Assembly (NCBI RefSeq): GCF_007785815.1
Contig: NZ_VNIM01000023.1
Location: 1 to 48,530, forward strand
DNA from: Alterirhizorhabdus solaris
GTDB lineage: Bacteria; Pseudomonadota; Alphaproteobacteria; Sphingomonadales; Sphingomonadaceae
Reading direction: 5' to 3'
DNA: 48,530 bases
How positions within the stretch are numbered: position 1 is the first letter of the stretch; each line of letters starts with the position of its first letter. Both the position numbers and the translations under genes were made by a program. Under the pieces are notes generated by a model. The model saw only the letters and a list, made by a program, of their open reading frames with translations, made no database searches and was not told the DNA's origin. This document shows, piece by piece, positions 1 through 7,676 of this stretch.

Positions 1-11
1 AAAAATTTTTA

Positions 12-77
12 CAAGAAAAAGCCGGCATCCGACATCCTAAGATGTCTGGTGGGCTCGTAGATTTGAATAAGAGACAG
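12..77 (+). other. Sequencing adapter remnant (Illumina P7 + index + Nextera read-2 end), not genomic
   Basis: Positions 12-35 align without gaps to the 24-base P7 flow-cell sequence with 5 mismatches. Positions 36-43 sit where the i7 index belongs. Positions 44-77 align to the 34-base Nextera read-2/mosaic-end sequence with 4 mismatches and end in the typical AAGAGACAG at 69-77. The order and spacing are exactly those of a library molecule, so this is a sequencing artefact. The mismatches suggest low-quality read ends. Genomic sequence probably starts at 78. Confidence 0.93.
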
Positions 78-83
78 GGCCTG

Positions 84-527
84 ATGGACGGTTTCGCCGG
101 GCTCGCCCCTTACTGGTGGTGGCTGATCGCGGCTCTGGCGCTGGCCACCGCCGAAATCGTCGCGCCCGGCGTCTTCCTGATCTGGCTGGGCGCCGCCGCC
201 GCCGTGGCGGGCATCCTCACCGCCCTGCTGGGGCTGCCGCTGCTCGGTCAGGTGATCGTGTTCGCGGTCGCGTCGGTCGCCGGCGTCTATGCCGCGCGCC
301 GCTGGTTCCAGCGCAACCCCGGCATCTCGCCCGATCCGCTGCTGAACGATCGCGCCGGCCAATTGATCGGCATGCTGGTGACGGTAGTGGAGCCGATCGC
401 GGCGGATCGCGGCCGGGTGCGCGTGGGCGACGGCGTGTGGAATGCGGCCGGCATCGATGCGGTGCCCGGCGAAACCGTCCGCGTGATCGGCGCGCACGGC
501 ACGACTTTGCTGGTGGAGCGCATCTAG
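84..527 (+). CDS. NfeD family membrane protein (short form)
   Basis: 147 aa. Hydrophobic segments at about residues 10-30 and 33-70 contain the GVFLIWLGAAA type sequence of NfeD proteins. They are followed by a soluble C-terminal beta-barrel (OB-like) domain with DPLLNDRAGQLIG and GRVRVGDGVWNA, typical of NfeD. Family members usually pair with a stomatin/SPFH protein and act in membrane quality control; that partner would lie upstream and is cut off here. The open frame extends back to 42, but those codons are adapter sequence, so ATG 84 (MDGFAGLAPYWWW) is the likely true start. Its ribosome binding site would lie in the missing genomic sequence. It converges with the next gene, leaving 19 bases. 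Confidence 0.85.
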   Translation: MDGFAGLAPYWWWLIAALALATAEIVAPGVFLIWLGAAAAVAGILTALLGLPLLGQVIVFAVASVAGVYAARRWFQRNPGISPDPLLNDRAGQLIGMLVTVVEPIAADRGRVRVGDGVWNAAGIDAVPGETVRVIGAHGTTLLVERI

Positions 528-546
528 GGTTTCGCGCGCCGCGCTC

Positions 547-900
547 CTACCGCTGGCTGCATTTCAGATCGATCGTGCGCCGGTCGAGTTCGGTCAGCGG
601 CGTTCCCAACCGGGCGGTTTCCGCATCCCAGCACCGTTGACGCGGCGTGCGATCGTCCTTCGGCCCGACCGGCAGGACATAGACCGGATAGGCCAGACCG
701 GGCACGTTCACCGCCACCGGGGGCGTCGGGTTTCGGGGACGCGATGTATCGCCGTCCCGCGCCTCTGCGGCGGCCGGGGCCAGCGCCACCACCAGCGCGG
801 CGACGGCGCCGAGGGCGACGCGCCTGCGCCACGGGATCGGGTGATGATCGCGACGCGGCGTGCGACCCTCCCGTCCCGTCGCCAGACGCCGCGCCCGCAT
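547..900 (-). CDS. Small exported protein of unknown function downstream of folE
   Basis: 117 aa. A basic N-terminus (about residues 1-28, rich in Arg) is followed by a hydrophobic stretch GAVAALVVALAPAAAEA ending in an AEA-type signal-peptidase site, so the mature protein is probably periplasmic (about 70 aa). The mature part has the motif PGLAYPVYVLPVGPKDDRTPRQRCWDAE and two cysteines (in QRCWD and LKCSQR) that could form a disulfide. The ATG lies only 2 bases after the folE stop codon, which points to co-transcription and coupled translation. I do not recognise the family; the link to folate synthesis is positional only. Confidence 0.6.
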   Translation of the reverse strand: MRARRLATGREGRTPRRDHHPIPWRRRVALGAVAALVVALAPAAAEARDGDTSRPRNPTPPVAVNVPGLAYPVYVLPVGPKDDRTPRQRCWDAETARLGTPLTELDRRTIDLKCSQR

Positions 901-902
901 CG

Positions 903-1520
903 TCAGAACCCCATCAGGCTCAGCACTTCCTTGCGGCTGCGCTCGTCTTCGCGGAACACGCCCATCATGCGGCTTGTCTTCATCGAGACGCCGGTGGTGC
1001 GGACGCCGCGCGCAGACATGCAGGCGTGGCTCGCCTCGATCACCACCGCCACGCCCTGCGGCTTCAGGTGGCGCCACACGCAATCGGCGACCTCGGCGGT
1101 CAGGCGCTCCTGCACCTGCAACCGGCGGGCGAAGCCGTGGAGCACGCGCGCCAGCTTGGAGATGCCGACGACGCGATCGGTCGGCAGATAGGCGATGTGC
1201 GCCTTGCCGATGATCGGTGCCATGTGGTGCTCGCAATGCGACTGGAACGGGATGTCCTTGAGCAGCACGATCTCGTCGTAGCCGCCCACCTCCTCGAAGG
1301 TGCGGCTGAGATAGTCGGCCGGATCGGACTCATACCCCTGGCAATATTCCTTCCACGCGCGCGCCACGCGCTTGGGTGTGTCGAGCAACCCTTCGCGATC
1401 GGGATCGTCGCCGGACCAGCGGATCAGCGTGCGGATCGCCTCGGCCACATCGTCCGGCACCGGCAATTTGGCCTGTTCCAGTCTGTCGACGCCATCCCCG
1501 GCGCCCCCGGTTTCACTCAT
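903..1520 (-). CDS. folE: GTP cyclohydrolase I
   Basis: 205 aa, normal length for type I. It converts GTP to 7,8-dihydroneopterin triphosphate, the first step of tetrahydrofolate synthesis, in the cytoplasm. Zinc ligands are visible as Cys96 in SHCEHHM and Cys167 in EASHACMSARGV, with His98/His99 and the QERLT and RTTGVSMKTS motifs at the active site and tunnel. A longer open frame starts upstream, but ATG 1520 has a good AGGAG ribosome binding site and fits the family start. The gene is divergent from the histidine kinase at 1700, so 1521-1699 should hold both promoters. Confidence 0.97.
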   Translation of the reverse strand: MSETGGAGDGVDRLEQAKLPVPDDVAEAIRTLIRWSGDDPDREGLLDTPKRVARAWKEYCQGYESDPADYLSRTFEEVGGYDEIVLLKDIPFQSHCEHHMAPIIGKAHIAYLPTDRVVGISKLARVLHGFARRLQVQERLTAEVADCVWRHLKPQGVAVVIEASHACMSARGVRTTGVSMKTSRMMGVFREDERSRKEVLSLMGF

Positions 1521-1699
1521 CGCACGTCTCTCCTCTGGCACCCTGCATATCACCGCCGCCCGCCACTGCCACCCCTGCGCACGATCCGCCACCGGCGCGA
1601 TATCGGGCGGGGCAGGCACTAATCGAGATCAGGCTCGTTCAACCGCCGAACATATCCATGCCGCCTGAGGTGGCCGACAGGAACCGTAACCGGCCCATC

Positions 1700-3910
1700 A
1701 TGACGACCGACCTCCCCTCGCCGCCCGCAATGCCGCTTGCCGAAGCGGGCTGGGACGAAGCCGCGCGGATGGCAGCGCTGCACCGCTATGCCATCCTCGA
1801 TACGCCGCCCGAGCCGGATTTCGACGACATCGCCCGCCTCCTCGCCGACAGTTTCGAGGCACCGATCGCGATCGTCAATCTCGTCGCCAGCGATCGCCAG
1901 TGGTTCAAGGCGGAAATCGGCCTCGGCCTGCGGGAAACCTCGCTCGATGTCTCGATCTGCGCCCATGCCCTGCTCCGCCAGGGGGTGATGGTAGTGCCGG
2001 ATACCCGCGACGATCCACGCTTCGCCAGCAACCCGCTGGTCGCGGCAGAGGGTGGCCTGAGGTTCTACGCGGGCGCGGTCCTCTCCACCGTGGCGGGGCT
2101 GCCGATCGGCACCTTGTGCGTGCTCGATCGCAAACCCAGGCCCGAGGGGATCACCCCGCGCCAGCACTTTCTGCTGGAGGTGCTGGCACGGCAGGTGATG
2201 AGCCAGCTGGAACTGCGCCGCGCCATCACCCGTCGCGACATGCGGACCGAGGCGTTGCGCGCGGAGACGCGCGAACGGGAGCAGGCCGAGGCGGCGCTGA
2301 AGGAAAGCCAGCGACGCTATCAATCCCTGTTCGATTCGATCGATGCCGGCTTCTGCGTGATCCAGCTGGAATATGACGCCGACGGCACCGCGCATGATTA
2401 TCGCTTTCTCGAAACAAACCCCGCATTCGCCGAGCAGACCGGCCTCCACGACGCCATCGGCCATCCCTTGCGCGAGCTTGCCCCGGACACCGCCCGCTAC
2501 TGGATCGACGTCTTCGGGGGCGCCCCCAGCACCGGCCTGACGATCCGGCTGGAAGAACCCACGCCGACCGCCGATGGCAACTGGTACGAGATCCACGCCT
2601 TCCGCATCGGCGCGCCCGAGGACCGGCAGGTAGCGGTCCTCTCCAACCAGATCACCGCGCGACGCCGTTCCGAACTGGCGCTGCGCGAGTTGAACGCCAC
2701 GCTGGATGCGCGCGTGACCGAGGCCATGGCCGCGCGCGAGGCGGCGCATGAGGCGTTGCGCCAGTCGCAGAAGCTGGAGGCGATCGGCCAGCTCACCGGC
2801 GGCGTCGCCCATGATTTCAACAATCTGCTTACCGTCATTCGCGGATCGGTCGACCTGCTGCGCCGCCCCGATCTCCCGCCGGACAAGCGCATGCGGTATA
2901 TCGACGCGATCGGCGACACCGCCGACCGCGCGGCCAAGGTGACCGGCCAGCTGCTCGCCTTCGCCCGGCGGCAGGCGCTGACGCCCATATTGTTCGACGT
3001 GGGCCGCAGCCTGAGCGAAACCGCCGACATGCTCGGCACGCTTTCGGGCGCCTGCATCGAAACCGAGGCGCGCGTGCCCGACGAGGCCTTCCACATCCTG
3101 GCCGATCGCGCACAGTTCGACACCGCGATCATCAACATCGGCATCAACGCGCGCGATGCGATGAAGGGCGAGGGCCGGCTGGTCATCGTGGCGGAAGCCG
3201 TCACCGAAATCCCCGCGCGGCGCGCCCACGGGCCGGTGGCGGGCGATTTCATCGCCGTCAGCATCACCGACACCGGCCCGGGCATCGCCGAAGCGGATAT
3301 CGACCGGATCTTCGAGCCGTTCTTCACTACCAAGGGTGTGGGCGAAGGCACCGGGCTGGGCCTGTCGCAGGTGATCGGTTTCGCCAAGCAGTCTGGCGGG
3401 GATGTGCGGGTGGAAAGCGTAGCCAGCCAAGGCACCACCTTCACCCTCTACCTGCCGCGCGCCGCGCGCCCCACCGACGGGGTCAGCGAGCCGGACGGGC
3501 TGGATACCACCCCCGTCGACGGCGATGGCGCCTGCGTGCTGGTGGTGGAGGACAACGAACAGGTCGGTGCGTTCGCCACGCAGGCCCTGCGCGAACTGGG
3601 CTATGACAGCGTGATGGCACCGGATGCCTCGCATGCGATGGCGGAGCTGGCCAAGGACAGCACCCGCTTCCACATCGTCTTCTCGGATGTGGTGATGCCG
3701 GGCATGAACGGGCTGGAACTCGGCACGGAAATCCGCCGCCGCTATCCCGATCTGCCGGTAATCCTCGCCAGCGGTTACAGCCACGTTCTTGCGCGGCACG
3801 GCCAGCAGGGGTTCGAGCTGCTGCACAAGCCCTATTCGGTCGACCAGCTTTCCCGCGTGCTGCACAAGGCGATCGGTGGCCGCGCACGGAAACCGATCGA
3901 CATTCCCTGA
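1700..3910 (+). CDS. Hybrid sensor histidine kinase, GAF-PAS-HisKA-HATPase-receiver
   Basis: 736 aa, cytoplasmic with no membrane segment. Domains in order: GAF (about residues 25-155), short coiled coil (165-200), PAS-like (203-320), coiled coil, HisKA with phospho-acceptor His371 in GGVAHDFNNLL, HATPase with N box near 475 (IINIGINARDAM), G1 DTGPGIAEADIDRIFEPFFTT near 524 and G2 GEGTGLGLSQV near 550, and a C-terminal receiver (612-735) with acidic VVEDN and phospho-acceptor Asp663 in FSDVVMPGMNG. The kinase can therefore pass phosphate to its own receiver. The signal is unknown; GAF/PAS fit a small ligand, redox or light. Start choice is uncertain: ATG 1658 is an in-frame alternative. No separate response regulator is adjacent. 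Confidence 0.9.
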   Translation: MTTDLPSPPAMPLAEAGWDEAARMAALHRYAILDTPPEPDFDDIARLLADSFEAPIAIVNLVASDRQWFKAEIGLGLRETSLDVSICAHALLRQGVMVVPDTRDDPRFASNPLVAAEGGLRFYAGAVLSTVAGLPIGTLCVLDRKPRPEGITPRQHFLLEVLARQVMSQLELRRAITRRDMRTEALRAETREREQAEAALKESQRRYQSLFDSIDAGFCVIQLEYDADGTAHDYRFLETNPAFAEQTGLHDAIGHPLRELAPDTARYWIDVFGGAPSTGLTIRLEEPTPTADGNWYEIHAFRIGAPEDRQVAVLSNQITARRRSELALRELNATLDARVTEAMAAREAAHEALRQSQKLEAIGQLTGGVAHDFNNLLTVIRGSVDLLRRPDLPPDKRMRYIDAIGDTADRAAKVTGQLLAFARRQALTPILFDVGRSLSETADMLGTLSGACIETEARVPDEAFHILADRAQFDTAIINIGINARDAMKGEGRLVIVAEAVTEIPARRAHGPVAGDFIAVSITDTGPGIAEADIDRIFEPFFTTKGVGEGTGLGLSQVIGFAKQSGGDVRVESVASQGTTFTLYLPRAARPTDGVSEPDGLDTTPVDGDGACVLVVEDNEQVGAFATQALRELGYDSVMAPDASHAMAELAKDSTRFHIVFSDVVMPGMNGLELGTEIRRRYPDLPVILASGYSHVLARHGQQGFELLHKPYSVDQLSRVLHKAIGGRARKPIDIP

Positions 3911-4025
3911 GCGTCTGTCCGGCGCCCGGCCCTCCCCGGCAATCTTTTGAAATCTTCGGCTGTGGCGCAAGTCACAGCGGGCGTTCAGGCAGGACGGCAT
4001 ACACGCTCCATCGAAGGAGACGGTG

Positions 4026-4364
4026 ATGCACCTGCCCAGCCCCGACAGCTTCTGTCGCCACGAGATCGTTCCGGCCACCCGCCACCTCACCACGCTGGAA
4101 GAGCGCGTGGTGATGCTGGCGCGGCGCGATGCGGATCGCGGGGCGTTCGAGCCGAGCCGGTCGGGTTTCGCGCGCCTCCTCACCCTGTTGACCGGCGTCG
4201 AGGGGCCGCAGCCGCTCGCCGACGACCGGCTCGAGACGCTCCGCCGCTTCGCCTGCTTCGAACGGCGGGGCGACCGGCGGGCGCAGGCGGCGGCGGCCGA
4301 CCTGATCGGCTTCGGCTTTTCGCCCGAGGCACTGGCAGGCGCGGCGGTGATCGCGCGCGCCTGA
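4026..4364 (+). CDS. Small hypothetical protein
   Basis: 112 aa, Arg/Ala-rich and largely helical, with no signal peptide or membrane segment. It starts MHLPSPDSFCRHEIVP and contains TTLEERVVMLARRD and RRAQAAAADLIGFGFSPEALAGAAV. A strong AAGGAG ribosome binding site (4014-4019) lies 6 bases before ATG 4026; GTG 4023 is a weaker alternative. The preceding 115 bases include a short hairpin (GCTGTG...CACAGC, about 3958-3977) that may be the kinase terminator or an operator. I do not recognise the family. Confidence 0.6.
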   Translation: MHLPSPDSFCRHEIVPATRHLTTLEERVVMLARRDADRGAFEPSRSGFARLLTLLTGVEGPQPLADDRLETLRRFACFERRGDRRAQAAAADLIGFGFSPEALAGAAVIARA

Positions 4365-4378
4365 GGGCGATACGGTTT

Positions 4379-4400
4379 CGTACGAGTAGCGTTGCGTACG
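4379..4400. promoter_or_regulatory. Paired CGTACG palindromes, operator-like
   Basis: Two identical 6-base palindromes start 16 bases apart, about one and a half helical turns. The first sits in TTTCGTACGA. Such spaced palindromes resemble binding sites of TetR-type repressors, but no regulator gene or clear target gene is adjacent. Inference only. Confidence 0.25.
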
Positions 4401-4421
4401 CCGTCTGTTGAACGGCTATCG

Positions 4422-4460
4422 AAGGCGGCGGCGGGCACATGTATGCGCCCCCGCCGCCTT
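4422..4460. terminator. Hairpin, probable terminator
   Basis: A 10-bp perfect stem (4422-4431 with 4451-4460, AAGGCGGCGG/CCGCCGCCTT) with a loop of about 19 bases that can add further pairs. There is no long T tract on either side. It could end transcripts from the gene at 4026-4364. Confidence 0.45.
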
Positions 4461-4979
4461 ACCTGTTCCTGCTCGCGTCAGACGCCGCTGGATCGATCCG
4501 GCCTGATGCCTCGTACCGGGCGCGCGGCGACCGCTGCCGCCGTCGCCCAAGCTTCGGTCGGGGCATGCGAGCAGACCTCGTCTTAAGCGCTGGAAGTGGA
4601 TCGCCACGTCGGAGAACCGGTGCCCCTATCTGCGCGGTCCGCTCCGGAGTGCGATCGCCCCTGTATCACTTGGTTCGGTCGCCTTGCGTCGCCCGATCCG
4701 GTCGGGCGGGGGGCTTCACAGCCCGTGCCTGGCGGAATGCCGCCTTCCCAGTCCCGCCAGCCCGCCACCATGGCAGGCCGTCACGACAGGACCGTTTCGC
4801 CTCGACCGGCTCGCAAGTCGAACGGTCGCCACCGTCGTCGCGCGGGATGCGGCGGACCGACACCCGTGCGGAACGCCAGCGTAGCGCGTCGGTAACAGCC
4901 CCGACGCGCGGGCAGCGGGTGCAGCGCGCGTGTCCGAGGCTTCGCACGAGCGCGGCCGAACAACCCGCGCGCCCGCGCG

Positions 4980-7676
4980 CTACTTCTTCGCCAGCGCCGC
5001 CTGTGCCGCCGCCAGCCGCGCGATCGGCACGCGATAGGGCGAGGCCGAGACGTAATCGAGGCCGATCGTCTCGCAGAAGGCGATCGAGGCGGTGTCGCCG
5101 CCATGTTCGCCGCAGATACCCAGCTTGATCCCCGGCCGCGTCTTGCGCCCGCGCTCGGCGGCGATCTCGATCAGTTCGCCCACACCCTCCACGTCGAGGC
5201 TGACGAACGGATCCTTCGCGTAGATCCCCTTCTCGACATAGGCCGAGAGGAAGCGCGCCGCATCGTCGCGGCTCACGCCCAGCGTCGTCTGGGTCAGGTC
5301 GTTGGTGCCGAAGGAGAAGAACTCGCCCACCTCGGCGATCTCGCCCGCCTTCAGCGCCGCGCGCGGCAGCTCGATCATCGTGCCGACGAGATACTCGATC
5401 CGCCGGCCCTTGTCGGCGAACACCGCCTCCGCCGCCTTGTCGATCACGATCTTCATCAGCTCCAGCTCGCGCCGGGTGCCGACCAGCGGAACCATCACCT
5501 CGGGGATCGGCGCCGCGCCCGATTTCTCGGCCACGTCCACCGCCGCCTCGAAGATGGCGCGCGCCTGCATCTCGTAGATCTCGGGATAGGTCACGCCCAG
5601 CCGGCAGCCGCGATGGCCCAGCATCGGGTTGAACTCGTGCAGCTCGGCCGCGCGCCGCTTCAGCACGTCGACCGACACGTCGGCGGCCTTCGCCACTTCG
5701 GCGAACTCGGCCTCCTCGTGCGGCAGGAACTCGTGCAGCGGCGGATCGAGCAGGCGGATGGTGACGGGCAGACCGGCCATGATCTCGAAGATCTGGGTAA
5801 AGTCGGCGCGCTGCTCGGGCAGCAGTTTCGCCAGCGCCACGCGGCGGCCCTTCTCGTCCTCCGCCAGGATCATCTGGCGCACGGCAGTGATCCGCGCGGC
5901 ATCGAAGAACATGTGCTCGGTGCGGCACAGCCCCACGCCTTCCGCGCCGAAGCCGCGCGCCACCCGGCAATCCTCGGGCGTCTCCGCATTGGCGCGCACC
6001 TTCAGGCGGCGCACCTTGTCGGCCCACTCCATCAGCGTGCCGAAATCGCCCGCCAGCTCCGGCTCCACCGTCGCGACCGCGCCCAGCATCACCTCGCCGG
6101 TCGCCCCGTCGATGGTGATGATGTCGCCCTCGCGCACCTCGCGCCCGCCCACGCGGAAGCTGCGCGCCTTCGCGTCGATCGAAAGCGTGCCGACGCCCGA
6201 CACGCACGGCCGCCCCATGCCGCGCGCCACCACGGCGGCGTGGCTGGTCATGCCGCCGCGCGCGGTGAGGATGCCCTTGGCCGCGTGCATCCCGTGAATG
6301 TCCTCGGGGCTCGTCTCGGTGCGCACGAGGATCACCGAATCACCCATCTCGGTCCGCTTCTCGGCGGTGTCGCTGTCGAACACGGCGATTCCGCTGGCGG
6401 CGCCGGGCGAGGCGGGCAGCCCCTTGGCGATCACGTCGCGCGGCGCCTTGGGGTCGAGCGTGGGGTGGAGCAACTGGTCGAGCGCCGACGGATCGACCCG
6501 CGCGACCGCCTCGGCCTCGGTAATCAGCCCCTCGGCCGCCATGTCCACCGCGATCTTCAGCGCGGCCTTGGCGGTGCGCTTGCCCGAGCGGGTCTGGAGC
6601 ATCCAGAGCTTGCCCTGCTGCACGGTGAACTCGATATCCTGCATGTCGCGGTAATGCGTTTCCAGCAGGTCGAACACCTTGGCCAGCTCGCCGTACACTT
6701 CCGGCAGCGCCTCTTCCATCGACAGCGGCTTCGCGCTCGCCCCCTCGCGCGCGGCCTTCGTCAGATATTGCGGGGTGCGGATGCCGGCGACGACATCTTC
6801 CCCTTGAGCATTGATGAGGAACTCGCCGTAATAAGCGCGATCGCCCTTGGCCGGATCGCGGGTGAAGGCCACCCCCGTCGCCGAGGTATCGCCCATGTTG
6901 CCGAACACCATCGCCTGCACGTTGACGGCGGTGCCCCATGCGGCGGGGATGTCGTTCAGCCGGCGATACACCTTCGCCCGCTCCGACTGCCAGGAGCCGA
7001 ACACCGCGCCGACAGCACCCCACAATTGCTCGTGCACGTCCTGCGGGAACGGCTTGTTCCACTGGTCCTCGACGATCGCCTTGTAGCGGGCGACGAGCGC
7101 GCGCAGATCGTCGGCGGAAAGATCGGTGTCGAGGGTGAAACCCTTGTCTTCCTTGGCGATCTCCAGCGCTTCCTCGAACTCGCCGTGGTCCAGCTCCAGC
7201 ACCACGTCCGAATACATCTGGATGAAGCGGCGGTAGCTGTCCCACGCGAAGCGCGCGTCACCCGATTTCTCGGCCAGCCCCACGACCGTCTCGTCGTTGA
7301 GGCCGAGGTTGAGGACCGTGTCCATCATCCCCGGCATCGAGGCGCGCGCGCCCGAGCGGACCGACACCAGCAGCGGATCGGCCGCGACGCCGAACCGCTT
7401 GCCCGTCACGCCTTCGATATGGGCGATGCCGTTCGCGACTTCGGTCCGCAGGCTCTCGGGGAATTGCTCGCCCTCGTCGTAATAGACGGCGCACATGTCG
7501 GTGGAGATGGTGAAGCCCGGGGGCACCGGCAGGCCGATCGAGGCCATTTCGGCCAGGTTCGCGCCCTTGCCGCCGAGCAGGTTCTTGTCACCCTTGCCAC
7601 CATCGGACACGCCGCCGCCGAAGCGATAGACGTACTGGGGCGCAGCGGCGGTATCGGGGTTTGCGCTGGCCATCAT
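4980..7676 (-). CDS. ppdK: Pyruvate, phosphate dikinase
   Basis: 898 aa, full length. It interconverts pyruvate + ATP + Pi and phosphoenolpyruvate + AMP + PPi in the cytoplasm. The N-terminal nucleotide-binding domain starts with GGGVSDGGKGDKNLLGGKGANLAEM. The swivelling phospho-histidine domain has GGMTSHAAVVARGMGRPCVSG with catalytic His479 (numbered from the first Met). The C-terminal PEP/pyruvate TIM barrel has the GLCRTEHMF, LGHRGCRLG, FGTNDLTQ and GICGEHGGD signatures. The Thr two residues before the catalytic His is the site used by the PDRP regulatory protein in other bacteria; that gene is not in this window. Two ATGs start the frame; the stop codon of glyS is at 7677, immediately upstream, so the two genes are probably co-transcribed. 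Confidence 0.97.
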   Translation of the reverse strand: MMASANPDTAAAPQYVYRFGGGVSDGGKGDKNLLGGKGANLAEMASIGLPVPPGFTISTDMCAVYYDEGEQFPESLRTEVANGIAHIEGVTGKRFGVAADPLLVSVRSGARASMPGMMDTVLNLGLNDETVVGLAEKSGDARFAWDSYRRFIQMYSDVVLELDHGEFEEALEIAKEDKGFTLDTDLSADDLRALVARYKAIVEDQWNKPFPQDVHEQLWGAVGAVFGSWQSERAKVYRRLNDIPAAWGTAVNVQAMVFGNMGDTSATGVAFTRDPAKGDRAYYGEFLINAQGEDVVAGIRTPQYLTKAAREGASAKPLSMEEALPEVYGELAKVFDLLETHYRDMQDIEFTVQQGKLWMLQTRSGKRTAKAALKIAVDMAAEGLITEAEAVARVDPSALDQLLHPTLDPKAPRDVIAKGLPASPGAASGIAVFDSDTAEKRTEMGDSVILVRTETSPEDIHGMHAAKGILTARGGMTSHAAVVARGMGRPCVSGVGTLSIDAKARSFRVGGREVREGDIITIDGATGEVMLGAVATVEPELAGDFGTLMEWADKVRRLKVRANAETPEDCRVARGFGAEGVGLCRTEHMFFDAARITAVRQMILAEDEKGRRVALAKLLPEQRADFTQIFEIMAGLPVTIRLLDPPLHEFLPHEEAEFAEVAKAADVSVDVLKRRAAELHEFNPMLGHRGCRLGVTYPEIYEMQARAIFEAAVDVAEKSGAAPIPEVMVPLVGTRRELELMKIVIDKAAEAVFADKGRRIEYLVGTMIELPRAALKAGEIAEVGEFFSFGTNDLTQTTLGVSRDDAARFLSAYVEKGIYAKDPFVSLDVEGVGELIEIAAERGRKTRPGIKLGICGEHGGDTASIAFCETIGLDYVSASPYRVPIARLAAAQAALAKK

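Larger units (their letters stand above)
4365..4979. other. 615-base stretch without a convincing gene
   Basis: Open frames here lack ribosome binding sites and have the arginine-rich composition of shadow frames. The stretch contains two CGTACG palindromes 16 bases apart (4379-4384 and 4395-4400), a strong hairpin at 4422-4460 and a 7-bp hairpin at 4690-4708 (CGCCCGA/TCGGGCG). It lies between the end of a plus-strand gene and the end of ppdK, so it may hold terminators and a decayed or RNA-only unit. I see no tRNA fold. Confidence 0.5.

Noticed and set aside
1619-4438. 939-codon open frame antisense to the histidine kinase
   Set aside because: The plus strand shows a complete set of kinase and receiver motifs; the reverse frame is a shadow.
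4583-4771. Short minus-strand frame in the gene-free gap
   Set aside because: No ribosome binding site and Arg/Gly/Pro-rich shadow-like composition.
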